In this document: piece by piece, positions 54,858 through 63,252 of the stretch
Layout of the letters: each line of letters starts with the position of its first letter
How positions within the stretch are numbered: the stretch's first letter is position 1
Assembly: GCA_016125375.1 (NCBI GenBank)
Contig: WGLU01000002.1
Span: 124,001 to 188,000 of the forward strand
Source of the DNA: Pseudomonadota bacterium
Lineage (GTDB): Bacteria; Pseudomonadota; Alphaproteobacteria; UBA1280; RI-95
Direction of reading: 5' to 3'
Length of the DNA: 64,000 nucleotides
Position numbers and translations under genes: made by a program
Notes under the pieces: generated by a model
Databases searched by the model: none
What the model was told of the DNA's origin: nothing
The model's input: the letters and a program-made list of their open reading frames with translations, nothing else

Positions 54858-55775
54858 ATGAAAATTATCCTCGCCAATCCCCGCGGCTTCTGCGCCGGTG
54901 TGGACCGCGCCATCCAGACGGTTGAGCGCGCACTGGCGTTATTCGGCACCCCCCTTTATGTACGCCACGAAATTGTGCACAACAAAACCGTGGTCGAAGA
55001 TTTTGAGAGCCGCGGCGTTGTGTTTGTGGAGGAGCTGGCAGATGTGCCCGCGGGTAATGTCGTCATTTTTTCCGCTCACGGTGTGGGTAAGGCCGTCGTG
55101 GCCGAGGCAAAGGCCCGTGGCCTGACCGCCATTGACGCCACCTGCCCGCTGGTCACCAAGGTCCACATGGAAGCCGCCCGCTTTGCCCGAGAGGGGGCAC
55201 ATATTCTGCTTATCGGCCATGCTGGGCATGTGGAAGTGCTGGGCACGCTCGGTCAGGTCGCCATGGACGATATTACCCTGATTCAAACCGTGCAGGACGC
55301 CGAGGCGGTTACCATTCCGGAAGGACAGGAAGTCGGCATCCTGACCCAGACCACCCTCTCGGTCGATGAAACCCGCGATATTATGGCTGTGCTCAAGCGG
55401 CGTTTCCCGCATATACGCATCCCGAAGAAAGACGACATCTGCTACGCGACCCAAAACCGTCAGGACGCGGTAAAGGATCTGGCAAAACAGGCCGATGTTG
55501 TTCTGGTTGTCGGCTCGAAGAACTCCAGTAACTCTGCCCGCCTGCGCGAGGTCGCCCTGCAAGCAGGCGTGCGCGCCGCCTATCTGATAGACGGCCCGCA
55601 GGACTTGACCATCGACATGGTGAATGGGGCAAAAGTTGTCGGCATTACCGCAGGTGCCAGCGCGCCGGAGCATCTGGTGCAGGCACTGGTCCAGCATCTG
55701 CCCGCAACCAGCGTGGATACACTTGTTACCGTGCGTGAAGATGTCACCTTCCAACTGCCGAAAGAGGTTCGCTGA
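54858..55775 (+). CDS. ispH: HMBPP reductase IspH (LytB)
   Basis: Last step of the MEP isoprenoid pathway, an iron-sulfur enzyme. 305 residues. Cluster cysteines in [24 protein letters not shown] and [14 protein letters not shown]; His residues in [12 protein letters not shown] and [10 protein letters not shown]. First gene of the ispH-thrB-rnhA-yqgE operon, a gene order characteristic of alphaproteobacteria. Confidence 0.98.
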   Translation: MKIILANPRGFCAGVDRAIQTVERALALFGTPLYVRHEIVHNKTVVEDFESRGVVFVEELADVPAGNVVIFSAHGVGKAVVAEAKARGLTAIDATCPLVTKVHMEAARFAREGAHILLIGHAGHVEVLGTLGQVAMDDITLIQTVQDAEAVTIPEGQEVGILTQTTLSVDETRDIMAVLKRRFPHIRIPKKDDICYATQNRQDAVKDLAKQADVVLVVGSKNSSNSARLREVALQAGVRAAYLIDGPQDLTIDMVNGAKVVGITAGASAPEHLVQALVQHLPATSVDTLVTVREDVTFQLPKEVR

Positions 55776-55778
55776 GTC

Positions 55779-56765
55779 ATGGCCGTCTTTACAAACGTCA
55801 GCAAGGCCGATGCCACGTCGCTGCTGGAGGCTTATCCCCAGATAGGCACGCTACAGGCTCTCGAAGGCATTGCCGAAGGTACTGAAAACACAAATTACAA
55901 GCTAACTGCCGACAGCGGGAACTACATCCTTACCCTTTTTGAAGGCCGGTTGGATGCCACCCGCCTGCAATGGTATCTGGACCTGCAGGCGCACCTCAAG
56001 GCCCGCGGCATTCCGGCCCCCCTCACCCACACAGGTACGGACGGTGCGCAAATCCGCAAGGTAGCGGGCATACCCGCCTCGGTCTTCGAGTTTCTCACGG
56101 GCCACGCGACAGCAACCCCTAGCCCTGCCCAGTGCAAAAGTGCCGGTGCCATGCTGGCGGCCATGCATATGGCAGCAGCGGATTTTGAACCCCGTCACCC
56201 GAACCTGATGGATATCTCCACCCTGCGGCAGATGCAGGGCACCATCATGGCCGACGTGCCCGAGCTGCCGGGGCCGATGATGAGCCTGCTGCAGACGCTG
56301 GTAGATGCCACCATTGACCTGAGCAAAGACCTGACCGCCCTGCCCGATAGCCTGCCGCGCGGTGTTGTGCATCTGGATTACTTTCCGGACAATGTGTTCT
56401 TTGACGGTAATGCCGTGAGCGGCGTCATCGATTACTTTTTCGCCGGGACCGACTGCTGGGCCTACGACTTTGCCATCGCCCTGATTGCGTGGGGCTATGA
56501 AGGACCTACCGGATCCCTTAAACCCGAACATTTTGCCGCAATGGTACAAGGCTATACGGCAGCACGTCAGCTAAGCGACGACGAAGTGGCATGGATGCCT
56601 GTCTTTATGCGCCTTGCAGCAGCACGCTTTCTAACCACACGCCTGTACGACGCGGTACTGCCCCGCAAACGCGGTGCGGGCAAACCCCATAATCCCCTGC
56701 CCATGTACCGCCGCCTGGTTCACACGCGCGGCATTGCCCGCTGGGAGGATTACCCGCAGGCATGA
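55779..56765 (+). CDS. thrB: Homoserine kinase ThrB (APH-fold type)
   Basis: Phosphorylates homoserine in threonine synthesis. 328 residues of the aminoglycoside-phosphotransferase-fold form found in alphaproteobacteria, not the GHMP form of E. coli. Seen: catalytic loop [17 protein letters not shown] and metal-binding [20 protein letters not shown]. Three bases after ispH; its stop overlaps rnhA (ATGA). Confidence 0.95.
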   Translation: MAVFTNVSKADATSLLEAYPQIGTLQALEGIAEGTENTNYKLTADSGNYILTLFEGRLDATRLQWYLDLQAHLKARGIPAPLTHTGTDGAQIRKVAGIPASVFEFLTGHATATPSPAQCKSAGAMLAAMHMAAADFEPRHPNLMDISTLRQMQGTIMADVPELPGPMMSLLQTLVDATIDLSKDLTALPDSLPRGVVHLDYFPDNVFFDGNAVSGVIDYFFAGTDCWAYDFAIALIAWGYEGPTGSLKPEHFAAMVQGYTAARQLSDDEVAWMPVFMRLAAARFLTTRLYDAVLPRKRGAGKPHNPLPMYRRLVHTRGIARWEDYPQA

Positions 56766-57220
56766 GCGCAAAACCCCATGTCATCATTTATACCGACGGC
56801 GCCTGCAAAGGTAACCCGGGTGTGGGCGGCTGGGGGGCCGTACTCATCTGGCAGGGGCAAGAAAAGGAACTTTATGGTTATGACCCTGAAACAACCAACA
56901 ACCGGATGGAGTTGATGGCTGTTATTCAGGCGCTCGCTGCCCTTAAAAAGCCCTGCAAAATAGATCTGTTTACGGACTCTACCTATGTCCTCAAAGGTGC
57001 GACGGAATGGCTTGCGCTCTGGAAGCGCACCGGCTGGAAAAAAGGCACGGTCAAGAACCGCGACCTGTGGGAGCAACTGGATTTACTGCTGAGTAAACAC
57101 CATATATCATTTAAGTGGGTGCGTGGTCATAGTGGAGACCCCCTCAACGAGCGGGTCGACGGTCTGGCCAACAAAGCCATCGAAGAGAATAACGGGGACA
57201 CGTCACCGGATGCGCACTGA
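56762..57220 (+). CDS. rnhA: Ribonuclease HI
   Basis: Removes RNA from RNA-DNA hybrids. 152 residues. Active-site residues visible: Asp in [17 protein letters not shown], Glu in [12 protein letters not shown], Asp in [14 protein letters not shown], and the last Asp in [20 protein letters not shown]. Coupled to thrB upstream and overlapping yqgE downstream by 11 bases. Confidence 0.98.
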   Translation: MSAKPHVIIYTDGACKGNPGVGGWGAVLIWQGQEKELYGYDPETTNNRMELMAVIQALAALKKPCKIDLFTDSTYVLKGATEWLALWKRTGWKKGTVKNRDLWEQLDLLLSKHHISFKWVRGHSGDPLNERVDGLANKAIEENNGDTSPDAH

Positions 57221-57782
57221 ATCCATCACCAATCTGACCAATTATCTTCTGGTAGCCACGCCTGCGCTGGACGGTACGGTGTTTGAGAAAGCGGTGATTT
57301 ACGTGTGCAGTCACGGCGATACAGGCGCTATGGGCGTTGTCATCAACAACCCGATTCCCGATGTCTCCTTCAACGAGATTATGGACAGTCTGGATATTCT
57401 GCCCCGTCAGGGCATTCAGAACGACCCGATTGTCTACGCCGGCGGTCCGGTTGAAGCCAACCGCGGTTTCGTCCTCCACACCCCCGACTATGTGCATGAG
57501 AGCACCATGATGCTGAGCAACAAGGCATCCCTCTCGGCCACCGCGGATATTGTCACCGCCATTGCCACTGGCAGCGGCCCGCGCAAAATGAATTTCTGCC
57601 TTGGCTATGCAGGCTGGGAGCCAGGTCAGCTCGAAGCCGAAATTGCAGAGAACGACTGGCTTATTCTGCCTGCGGAAGAAGAAATTGTTTACAATGCCCC
57701 TGCGGATACGCGCCACACACTCTGTGTCACCAGACTGGGCGTTGATATGTCAAAACTCATTCACAATAGCGGCTCTGCATAA
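57210..57782 (+). CDS. YqgE/AlgH family protein (UPF0301)
   Basis: 190 residues from the ATG at 57210. Family motifs: [83 protein letters not shown]. Biochemical function is not established; the family has been linked to alginate regulation in Pseudomonas. It overlaps rnhA and ends the operon; a 7-bp hairpin ATGCCTA / TAGGCAT with T-run (about 57888-57909) probably terminates it. Confidence 0.93.
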   Translation: MRTESITNLTNYLLVATPALDGTVFEKAVIYVCSHGDTGAMGVVINNPIPDVSFNEIMDSLDILPRQGIQNDPIVYAGGPVEANRGFVLHTPDYVHESTMMLSNKASLSATADIVTAIATGSGPRKMNFCLGYAGWEPGQLEAEIAENDWLILPAEEEIVYNAPADTRHTLCVTRLGVDMSKLIHNSGSA

Positions 57783-58078
57783 ACGCGCGCAGGTCATCCA
57801 CAGATGACGGGGGTAACCCTGTGGATAACTCTGTGGGCTTTTTATGGACCCCGCAGAACCCGCCCCTGCAAGATGAAAATCTGGGCATGCCTAAAAAATA
57901 GGCATTTTTCACATGTTAGCATTCACTATCATTTAATATCAATAAGTTAACAGAAAACGCACATAAGCCAAAAAGCAACTGACACCCCGTCCGCGGTTTT
58001 CCGTACGGGGTGTCATTTACGATTTTCGGGATGTGAATAATTTGTATACCTGTATACGTTTTATCGTCAAAAAGGCGT
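57783..58078. other. AT-rich intergenic region with a perfect DnaA box
   Basis: No gene. Contains TTATCCACA on the minus strand (57828-57820), a near match TCATCCACA on the plus strand (57794-57802), a terminator-like hairpin (57888-57909), an AT-rich stretch (about 57895-57965) and a longer hairpin TGACACCCCGT / ACGGGGTGTCA (57980-57990 with 58005-58015), which probably terminates the leftward glycosyltransferase gene. A replication-related role is possible but weakly supported. Confidence 0.4.
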
Positions 58079-59605
58079 CTAAAAGTTTTTGACCAATGCG
58101 CGGGTCATTCCTTTAAAGCCCTGACAAATATATAAATGTGCCCGGCGAAGCAGTAGGCCGTCGCGCGTTGCTTCCAGCGCAGGCTGACGGTCGCAGCTTT
58201 CGAAAGCGTCAGCAATGTCCTGCTCAAGAACCATGGATCCGTCGGGACTCTCGCGCACGTACACAAAGGTACGGTCCTTCATATCGGCAGGCCACGACCA
58301 GTAGTCGTACTGGTTACGACGGCGGTAACCGGGATTGACGTACAGTACTTCGGGGTTGCCTTTGGTATAGAAGGCAATTTCGCCCGCCGTCTGGTACCGC
58401 GTAGTCAGAATCAGCGTATCGGCAGGCAGTTTTTCCGTATAGGCGCTTATTTGCTCGCCCAGCTCACGCCAGCCCATGACCTCTTTCAGCGGATCCTTTT
58501 TAATCGGCCAGTCGACGCCCAGCTCACGCACCCAGAAGCTGTCATAAGCGACCAGCGTCACCAGCAGGGAAATCACCAGACCGCCAGCCAGCATACGGAT
58601 ACGCCGCAACCGCTGCGCCGCCCATAGAGACACCACAATCACCGCACCGTAAGCACCGAGCAGCGGCCAGTTAGGCTGCACTTTTGCGCCCATCGCCTTG
58701 GCGGCAAAAAAGGCGTACACAGGCACGGTCAGCCACCAGACCAGCGGCAGCTCCCGCAGGGTCTTGAGGCGCACGCCGGACAGAAAGGCCATCACCATCA
58801 GGATAAACGTAACCGGCCCCAGCAGCGCAACCTGCCCGCCGATAAAGTTACCGAAGGTTTTGACCGGCTCGAAGGGGCGGTTGCCCTCTATCTGGCCCAG
58901 CACGTGGTGCAGCGTCGGCCAGCCGTTGGTTGCATTCCAATAAAACACGGGGGCCATCATCACCAGTGAAATCAGGCCCATAACGTAGATATGCGGGCGC
59001 AGAAACCATTGGCGGCGGTCCTTATCGACCAACAGGTACAGCCCCAGCAACGGATAGAACAGCGCAGCCGTATATTTGGCAAGGCCGGAAAGGCCGATCA
59101 GGATGCCCAAGACAACAAATGCCCGCCAGCGGACAGCCTGCCCTTCCCATGGCTGGAGCGTCGCTACGTACAGGGCGAGCGCCCAGAAGGTGAGGCAGGG
59201 CACATCAGGCGTCATCATCAGGCCACCGGCAGCAAAAAGCGGTGTCAGGTGAATCACCGCAAAAGCAAGCCACGCCGCAGACAGGTCACCCAACCGACGC
59301 GCAGTCAAAAAGGCCAGTCCGCCCAGCAGGAACTGCCCGACCAGCGCAAAAAAGCGCACGCCCATCGGCGTATGGCCGAAGGTTGACGTGCTGACATGCA
59401 TTAACCAGGCAACCAGCGGGGGCTTGCTGTAATACGACCAGTCAAGATGGCGAGACCACTCCCAATAATGGGCCTCGTCTGGCGACAAATCGAGCGGGGA
59501 AATAAGTACATAAACGAACCGGACCAGCAAAAGCAGCAGGCTCAGCCGCAGCATTTGCACCGTGGGGTTGGCATTGCTCAGGTGGCTATACATCAGGCGC
59601 GACAT
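58079..59605 (-). CDS. ArnT/PMT-like glycosyltransferase (GT39/GT83 superfamily)
   Basis: 508 residues with about 11-12 membrane helices and the N-terminal DE motif LSPDEAHYWEWSRHLDWSYY followed by SKPPLVAWLMH, typical of ArnT-like enzymes that use undecaprenyl-phosphate sugars. The C-terminal soluble part contains LILTTRYQTAGEIAFYTKGN. The family transfers sugars such as aminoarabinose, mannose or galacturonic acid to lipid A or protein. It is divergent from a PAP2 phosphatase across 64 bases, which fits a lipid A or carrier-lipid role. Confidence 0.85.
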   Translation of the reverse strand: MSRLMYSHLSNANPTVQMLRLSLLLLLVRFVYVLISPLDLSPDEAHYWEWSRHLDWSYYSKPPLVAWLMHVSTSTFGHTPMGVRFFALVGQFLLGGLAFLTARRLGDLSAAWLAFAVIHLTPLFAAGGLMMTPDVPCLTFWALALYVATLQPWEGQAVRWRAFVVLGILIGLSGLAKYTAALFYPLLGLYLLVDKDRRQWFLRPHIYVMGLISLVMMAPVFYWNATNGWPTLHHVLGQIEGNRPFEPVKTFGNFIGGQVALLGPVTFILMVMAFLSGVRLKTLRELPLVWWLTVPVYAFFAAKAMGAKVQPNWPLLGAYGAVIVVSLWAAQRLRRIRMLAGGLVISLLVTLVAYDSFWVRELGVDWPIKKDPLKEVMGWRELGEQISAYTEKLPADTLILTTRYQTAGEIAFYTKGNPEVLYVNPGYRRRNQYDYWSWPADMKDRTFVYVRESPDGSMVLEQDIADAFESCDRQPALEATRDGLLLRRAHLYICQGFKGMTRALVKNF

Positions 59606-59669
59606 GGGAACTTGCTTTATCCTGTTGCTTTAGGTGATAAACTAATACCCCAATACCCACGATAAGACA

Positions 59670-60746
59670 ATGAAAGACCCGTCCTTGATACGCACCCTTG
59701 GCTATATTCTCGTTCCCAGTGTTGTTCTATCCGTCCTTCTGGTCTGGAGCGGCGCAGATATGGCGTGGGCAAAAGCGACATACGGTGTTGCCCCGCGGCT
59801 GGCCATGTGGGCACGGGAATACGGCCCGTACCCTGCCATCGCCGTCACGGTGTGGGCACTGGCAGTCCTGTTGGCCGCAGTTGTGCCGCAATTGAGCCGC
59901 CGTGCTGCCGTTTACAAGCCGCTGGCACTGGTATGGATTCTGACGTTGGCAATAGGGTCCGGCCTGATTACCAATATGGTCCTGAAAGAATATGCCGAAC
60001 GGCCCCGCCCCCGTGATGTTGTTGAACTAGGCGGCGGTTACAGCTATCGGGCGCCCTTCACCCTGCCGCAAGGCGAACAAGGTAAATCATTCCCGTCGGG
60101 ACACGCGACCATGGGCTTTATTTTTGCCAGCCTGTACTGGCCCCTCCGCCGCCAGAAGCGGCAGGCTGCTGCTGTTTATGCGCTTGTTGGCGGGCTGACC
60201 TATGGCACACTGCTCGGTTTGGGCCGCATGCTGGCCGGCGGGCATTTTGCGACTGACGTCATCTGGGCCGGGGCCGTCATGCTCGTCACCGCAGTATTGG
60301 TTGACCATACCGTTAACCGGATGCAGAACCGCCTTGTATGGACTGCCCTGCCCGTTGCACTGGTATTGTTGACGGGTGCGTTGACGCTCGTCCGCCCGAT
60401 TGATACACAACGCAGCCTTACATTGAGCGCCGAGAGCATTCGCCTTGACCTGCCTTGCCCACGGCTCGAAATCCGCCCCACGGATGCGCCCCAGACCACC
60501 CTTAATGTGCATCTGACAGGCTTGGGCGCGCCTAAAAAAGGCCTTCAGCTGCAACGCGCCGCCGATGGCACGATTACCCTGACCGAAAAAGGCTATTATC
60601 ACGACCTTTCCTGCCAGGCACAACTGCTGGCAGCGCGCGGCACTGTTGTTGAAAGCCGGGCCAGTACGGCCCTGAGCATCATCGGCACCATTCTGCCGCT
60701 GGAAAGCAAAACAGAAGGTTGGCAGCGTCTTAAGCTGCTGGACTAG
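59670..60746 (+). CDS. PAP2-superfamily lipid phosphatase with an extra C-terminal domain
   Basis: 358 residues. Membrane phosphatase with the three PAP2 motifs: KEYAERPRP, FPSGHATMGF and GRMLAGGHFATDV. The family includes LpxE/LpxF (lipid A dephosphorylation), PgpB and undecaprenyl-diphosphate phosphatases. After the last helix there is an extra stretch of about 120 residues, probably a small periplasmic beta domain (LSLTAES-type strands; SIRLDLPCPRLEIRP; LNVHLTGLGAPKKGLQL), not usual in LpxE. Divergent from the ArnT-like gene. A short AAGCT/AGCTT hairpin with seven T overlaps the stop region (60731-60757). Confidence 0.88.
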   Translation: MKDPSLIRTLGYILVPSVVLSVLLVWSGADMAWAKATYGVAPRLAMWAREYGPYPAIAVTVWALAVLLAAVVPQLSRRAAVYKPLALVWILTLAIGSGLITNMVLKEYAERPRPRDVVELGGGYSYRAPFTLPQGEQGKSFPSGHATMGFIFASLYWPLRRQKRQAAAVYALVGGLTYGTLLGLGRMLAGGHFATDVIWAGAVMLVTAVLVDHTVNRMQNRLVWTALPVALVLLTGALTLVRPIDTQRSLTLSAESIRLDLPCPRLEIRPTDAPQTTLNVHLTGLGAPKKGLQLQRAADGTITLTEKGYYHDLSCQAQLLAARGTVVESRASTALSIIGTILPLESKTEGWQRLKLLD

Positions 60747-60921
60747 CTTTTTTTGGTTGACAGAACAGGGCGTGCAGACTAAAAACGGATTCCATGCACG
60801 CACGCGGCGTGAGGTAGGGACTTGAAGAACAGCCTCTAACCCCCCAGTTATGCGGCCATGAGTAACCAAACCACCGGGCATTAGGCCTGTGTGAAGACGA
60901 GATTTGAAAGAGGATAGTCCC
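60747..60921. other. Leader region of rpmB
   Basis: No gene. Contains a 7-bp inverted repeat GCGTGCA / TGCACGC (60770-60776 with 60795-60801) with a Gly/Arg-codon-like GC-rich shoulder; a possible L28 leader structure or repeat relic. No promoter boxes stand out. Confidence 0.35.
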
Positions 60922-61230
60922 ATGGGTCAACAGTGTGAAATTACCGGCAAAAAACCGTTGGTAGGCAACAACGTGTCGCACGCCCACAACAAGACCAAGC
61001 GCCGTCAGCTGCCGAACCTGCAAACCCGCTCCATGATGAGCGAGATTCTGGGCCGTATGATCAGCCTGCGCCTGAGCACCAAAGCGATCCGCACCATCGA
61101 CAAGCACGGCGGTCTGGACAACTTTATGCAAGCCAGCAAAGGCAGCCACGCCAAAACCTTCTCGGACAAAGCGCTGACAATCCGCAGCAAAATCCGTAAA
61201 GCTGTTTCCGGCGACCAGGCTTCTGCCTAA
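60922..61230 (+). CDS. rpmB: Ribosomal protein L28
   Basis: 102 residues from the ATG at 60922 ([20 protein letters not shown]), with GAGGAT upstream. Typical alphaproteobacterial long form (about 97-102 residues against 78 in E. coli), with [31 protein letters not shown] and a Lys/Ser-rich tail. No zinc-binding Cys motif. Monocistronic. Confidence 0.97.
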   Translation: MGQQCEITGKKPLVGNNVSHAHNKTKRRQLPNLQTRSMMSEILGRMISLRLSTKAIRTIDKHGGLDNFMQASKGSHAKTFSDKALTIRSKIRKAVSGDQASA

Positions 61231-61244
61231 GGGTTACCTGCTTT

Positions 61245-61856
61245 TTAAGACCGGCCTGCCTCGCAGGCCGGTTTTTTTATGTTCCCGATAGCCTCTCCGC
61301 TCAGGATACGCCAGCCGGTCACAGGGTCCTGCATATACAGCCAGCCGAAAATACCGAATAACAGCGCAAACACACTGCCTACAAACCAGAGGACACCCTT
61401 CAGGTTGATCCCTCCTTTACGGGCAAGCAGCTCGGCAAAGGCAACATCGGTCAGTTGGTGACCGTACCGCTGCCAAAGCTTATCCACCTTCCGGCGGCAG
61501 TGCCGCCAATAGAGGATATCGGCCAGAAAGCCAACCACCAGTGCCGATATCACCATCGGTGCAAAAAAGCGGATGAGGTCATCCTCGGCCAGTGGCAAAC
61601 AGCTCGCATCCAGCAGGTTCTGGATGCTTTGGTCTACCCAAAGATAGGCGACACAAATAACCAGACCCACCAGATACATTTTGTGATACCAGAACCAGAA
61701 AAAACTCCAGAACGACGCCGAAAGATTAAACCTGAACCAACGCCTGCCGGATTCGATTTCCTTGAATCTTTTCAGATAGATATCTTGTTTTCCCGCAGGC
61801 AGAAAAGCACGCGCGAGGGCTGCAAAATCATCATAGGGCAAAATAAAACGTCGCAT
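61245..61856 (-). CDS. DUF2628-like membrane protein
   Basis: 203 residues. Starts with a soluble helix (DIYLKRFKEIESGRRWFRFN), then the aromatic membrane motif LSASFWSFFWFWYHKMYLVG seen in DUF2628 proteins (a short aromatic pair of helices), then further helices around 70-110 and 150-175. Function unknown. The C-terminus KKPACEAGRS is encoded by the rpmB terminator hairpin read in the opposite direction. A second protein of the same type lies at 62678. Confidence 0.75.
   Translation of the reverse strand: MRRFILPYDDFAALARAFLPAGKQDIYLKRFKEIESGRRWFRFNLSASFWSFFWFWYHKMYLVGLVICVAYLWVDQSIQNLLDASCLPLAEDDLIRFFAPMVISALVVGFLADILYWRHCRRKVDKLWQRYGHQLTDVAFAELLARKGGINLKGVLWFVGSVFALLFGIFGWLYMQDPVTGWRILSGEAIGNIKKPACEAGRS
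61250..61278 (+). terminator. Terminator of rpmB
   Basis: 10-bp stem ACCGGCCTGC / GCAGGCCGGT (61250-61259 with 61263-61272), loop CTC, seven T. The hairpin lies inside the last codons of the convergent gene at 61245. Confidence 0.92.
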
Positions 61857-61963
61857 GGACCCATTGTGCGCGAAAAAACGCTTGCAATACAGACTTATAA
61901 ACGCAATTTAGAACATACATGACTCTCTTCCCTTTTCCGCCTTTCTTTGGAAGGACTTTCCCT

Positions 61964-62632
61964 ATGGCTCAAACCGGTACGACCTCTGCCGTCTGGTCTG
62001 GCGTCGCCCTCATCCAAGCGGATCGGGCCGACATCTTCTTCCAGATCTTTCCCGAGGCATCCGAAAAGCTTTACGCTGCCTACTGCTTTGCCTTGTGGCA
62101 TCACCGCAAGCAAAAGCGTCGTGGCCGCGGCCGGGCATTCATCCATCATCCGCTCACTGTCGCGCTCATCGTGCAGCAGGCCGGTGGCACCGAGGAGCAG
62201 CTCATTGCTGCCTTCCTCCATGACACCATTGAGGATGCGGACGCCAACAAGAAGACCCGTGATCAGGTCTACAATGCCATCAAGCGCAAGTTCGGCAAAG
62301 ACGTAGCCGATCTGGTGCTGGCCCTGAGCAACGCCGACAAGCTCGACAAAAAGCTCAAGCGCCAATGGCAGCTGGATCACTATGCCAAGGCCCCGGACAA
62401 GGTACGGCTGGTCAAGAGCTGCGACACGGTCTCCAAGCTCGTGGACGAGGTGTTCGACCCCTCGCGCAAGCCCAAGAGCATCGTCAAGCTAGTGCACTTC
62501 CTGAACGCCTTTCTGGCGCAGAAGGACGGCACCAACCCCCTTGCCGCGCAGTTGCGCGACGAGGTGGTGGCCCGCCTGAATCTGGACATCGCCACCCCGG
62601 TGCCCGACGACGGCGAGACCGACGACGCCTAA
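61964..62632 (+). CDS. HD-domain hydrolase, RelA/SpoT-like small alarmone hydrolase type
   Basis: 222 residues from the ATG at 61964, with GGAAGGA upstream. HD metal-binding pattern: His in FIHHPLTVALIVQQAGG, His-Asp in LIAAFLHDTIEDADANKK, then FGKDVADLVLALSNADK and a late Asp in VRLVKSCDTVSKLVDEVF. This matches the (p)ppGpp hydrolase half of RelA/SpoT, without synthetase, TGS or ACT domains, like Mesh1/SAH proteins. Role in clearing (p)ppGpp or NADPH-like nucleotides is inferred. Monocistronic with terminator (62648-62680), between two DUF2628-like genes; G/C-ending codons, e.g. 32 of 40 in the stretch from Glu87. Confidence 0.85.
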   Translation: MAQTGTTSAVWSGVALIQADRADIFFQIFPEASEKLYAAYCFALWHHRKQKRRGRGRAFIHHPLTVALIVQQAGGTEEQLIAAFLHDTIEDADANKKTRDQVYNAIKRKFGKDVADLVLALSNADKLDKKLKRQWQLDHYAKAPDKVRLVKSCDTVSKLVDEVFDPSRKPKSIVKLVHFLNAFLAQKDGTNPLAAQLRDEVVARLNLDIATPVPDDGETDDA

Positions 62633-62647
62633 GCATCCGACAAACGG

Positions 62648-62680
62648 AAAACCGCCCCTGAGAAGGGGCGGTTTTTTTTA
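62648..62680 (+). terminator. Terminator of the HD hydrolase gene
   Basis: Stem ACCGCCCC / GGGGCGGT (62651-62658 with 62665-62672), extended by A-T pairs, then eight T. It reaches the stop of the convergent gene at 62678. Confidence 0.9.
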
Positions 62681-63238
62681 TTTAACCTTCAGTGAAATCA
62701 GGAAAGGGTCAAGCCATCCGCTGACCACAGAAAAATAGTACGGCGACAGCACAAACCAAAAAATGAACGAGAACAGAATCTTGCCCAGAATAGCCGAGTA
62801 AACCAGAAACGGCAGACCGGGCATGGTACCCCCGCGCCACATCAGGTCAACAACCCTCTGGCTGTCCCCGAAACCGCTGTCCACCACATCCTGACGGAGC
62901 ATCATCCGCCGGCAACGCAGGTAGTACACGTTATTGCCAGCCAGAAACAGCGCCAGATGCGGCAGCACAAAAATAAGCGGCCAATGCTGGGACAGGTCTT
63001 TAAAGCTTGTGTAGAAAGCATGCAGGACCAGATAGGACAACACGACCATAGGCAGGTAAAAGAGCACCACACCCACCACCAGCTTGCGGCGGATCATCCA
63101 CAGCGGGCCAAAAATGCCCGCGAAGATGTTGGGGTTCAGGGGCCAGCCATTCTCTATCTTTTCAAACACAGACAGATAGTAGCTGGTCCCTTTTTCCCCG
63201 ATCAGGATGCCGAAGTCGCGGCGGCGTTTATCGTCCAA
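62678..63238 (-). CDS. DUF2628-like membrane protein, second copy
   Basis: 186 residues. Same plan as the 61245 gene: soluble start (GTSYYLSVFEKIENGWPLNP), then an aromatic/hydrophobic block (NIFAGIFGPLWMIRRKLVVG) and further helices (VLFYLPMVVLSYLVLHAFYT; WPLIFVLPHLALFLAGNNVY; FSFIFWFVLSPYYFSVV). YYLRCRRMMLRQD after the third helix parallels YWRHCRRKVDKL of the other copy, supporting common descent. Function unknown. It follows icd by 14 bases. Confidence 0.75.
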   Translation of the reverse strand: MDDKRRRDFGILIGEKGTSYYLSVFEKIENGWPLNPNIFAGIFGPLWMIRRKLVVGVVLFYLPMVVLSYLVLHAFYTSFKDLSQHWPLIFVLPHLALFLAGNNVYYLRCRRMMLRQDVVDSGFGDSQRVVDLMWRGGTMPGLPFLVYSAILGKILFSFIFWFVLSPYYFSVVSGWLDPFLISLKVK

Positions 63239-63252
63239 GCAGGCAGCCTTTC

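Noticed and set aside
57783-57970. Calling this region the chromosomal origin outright
   Set aside because: Only one perfect DnaA box is visible and the usual flanking genes (hemE, maf, parAB, gidA) are absent; kept as a finding, not a feature call.
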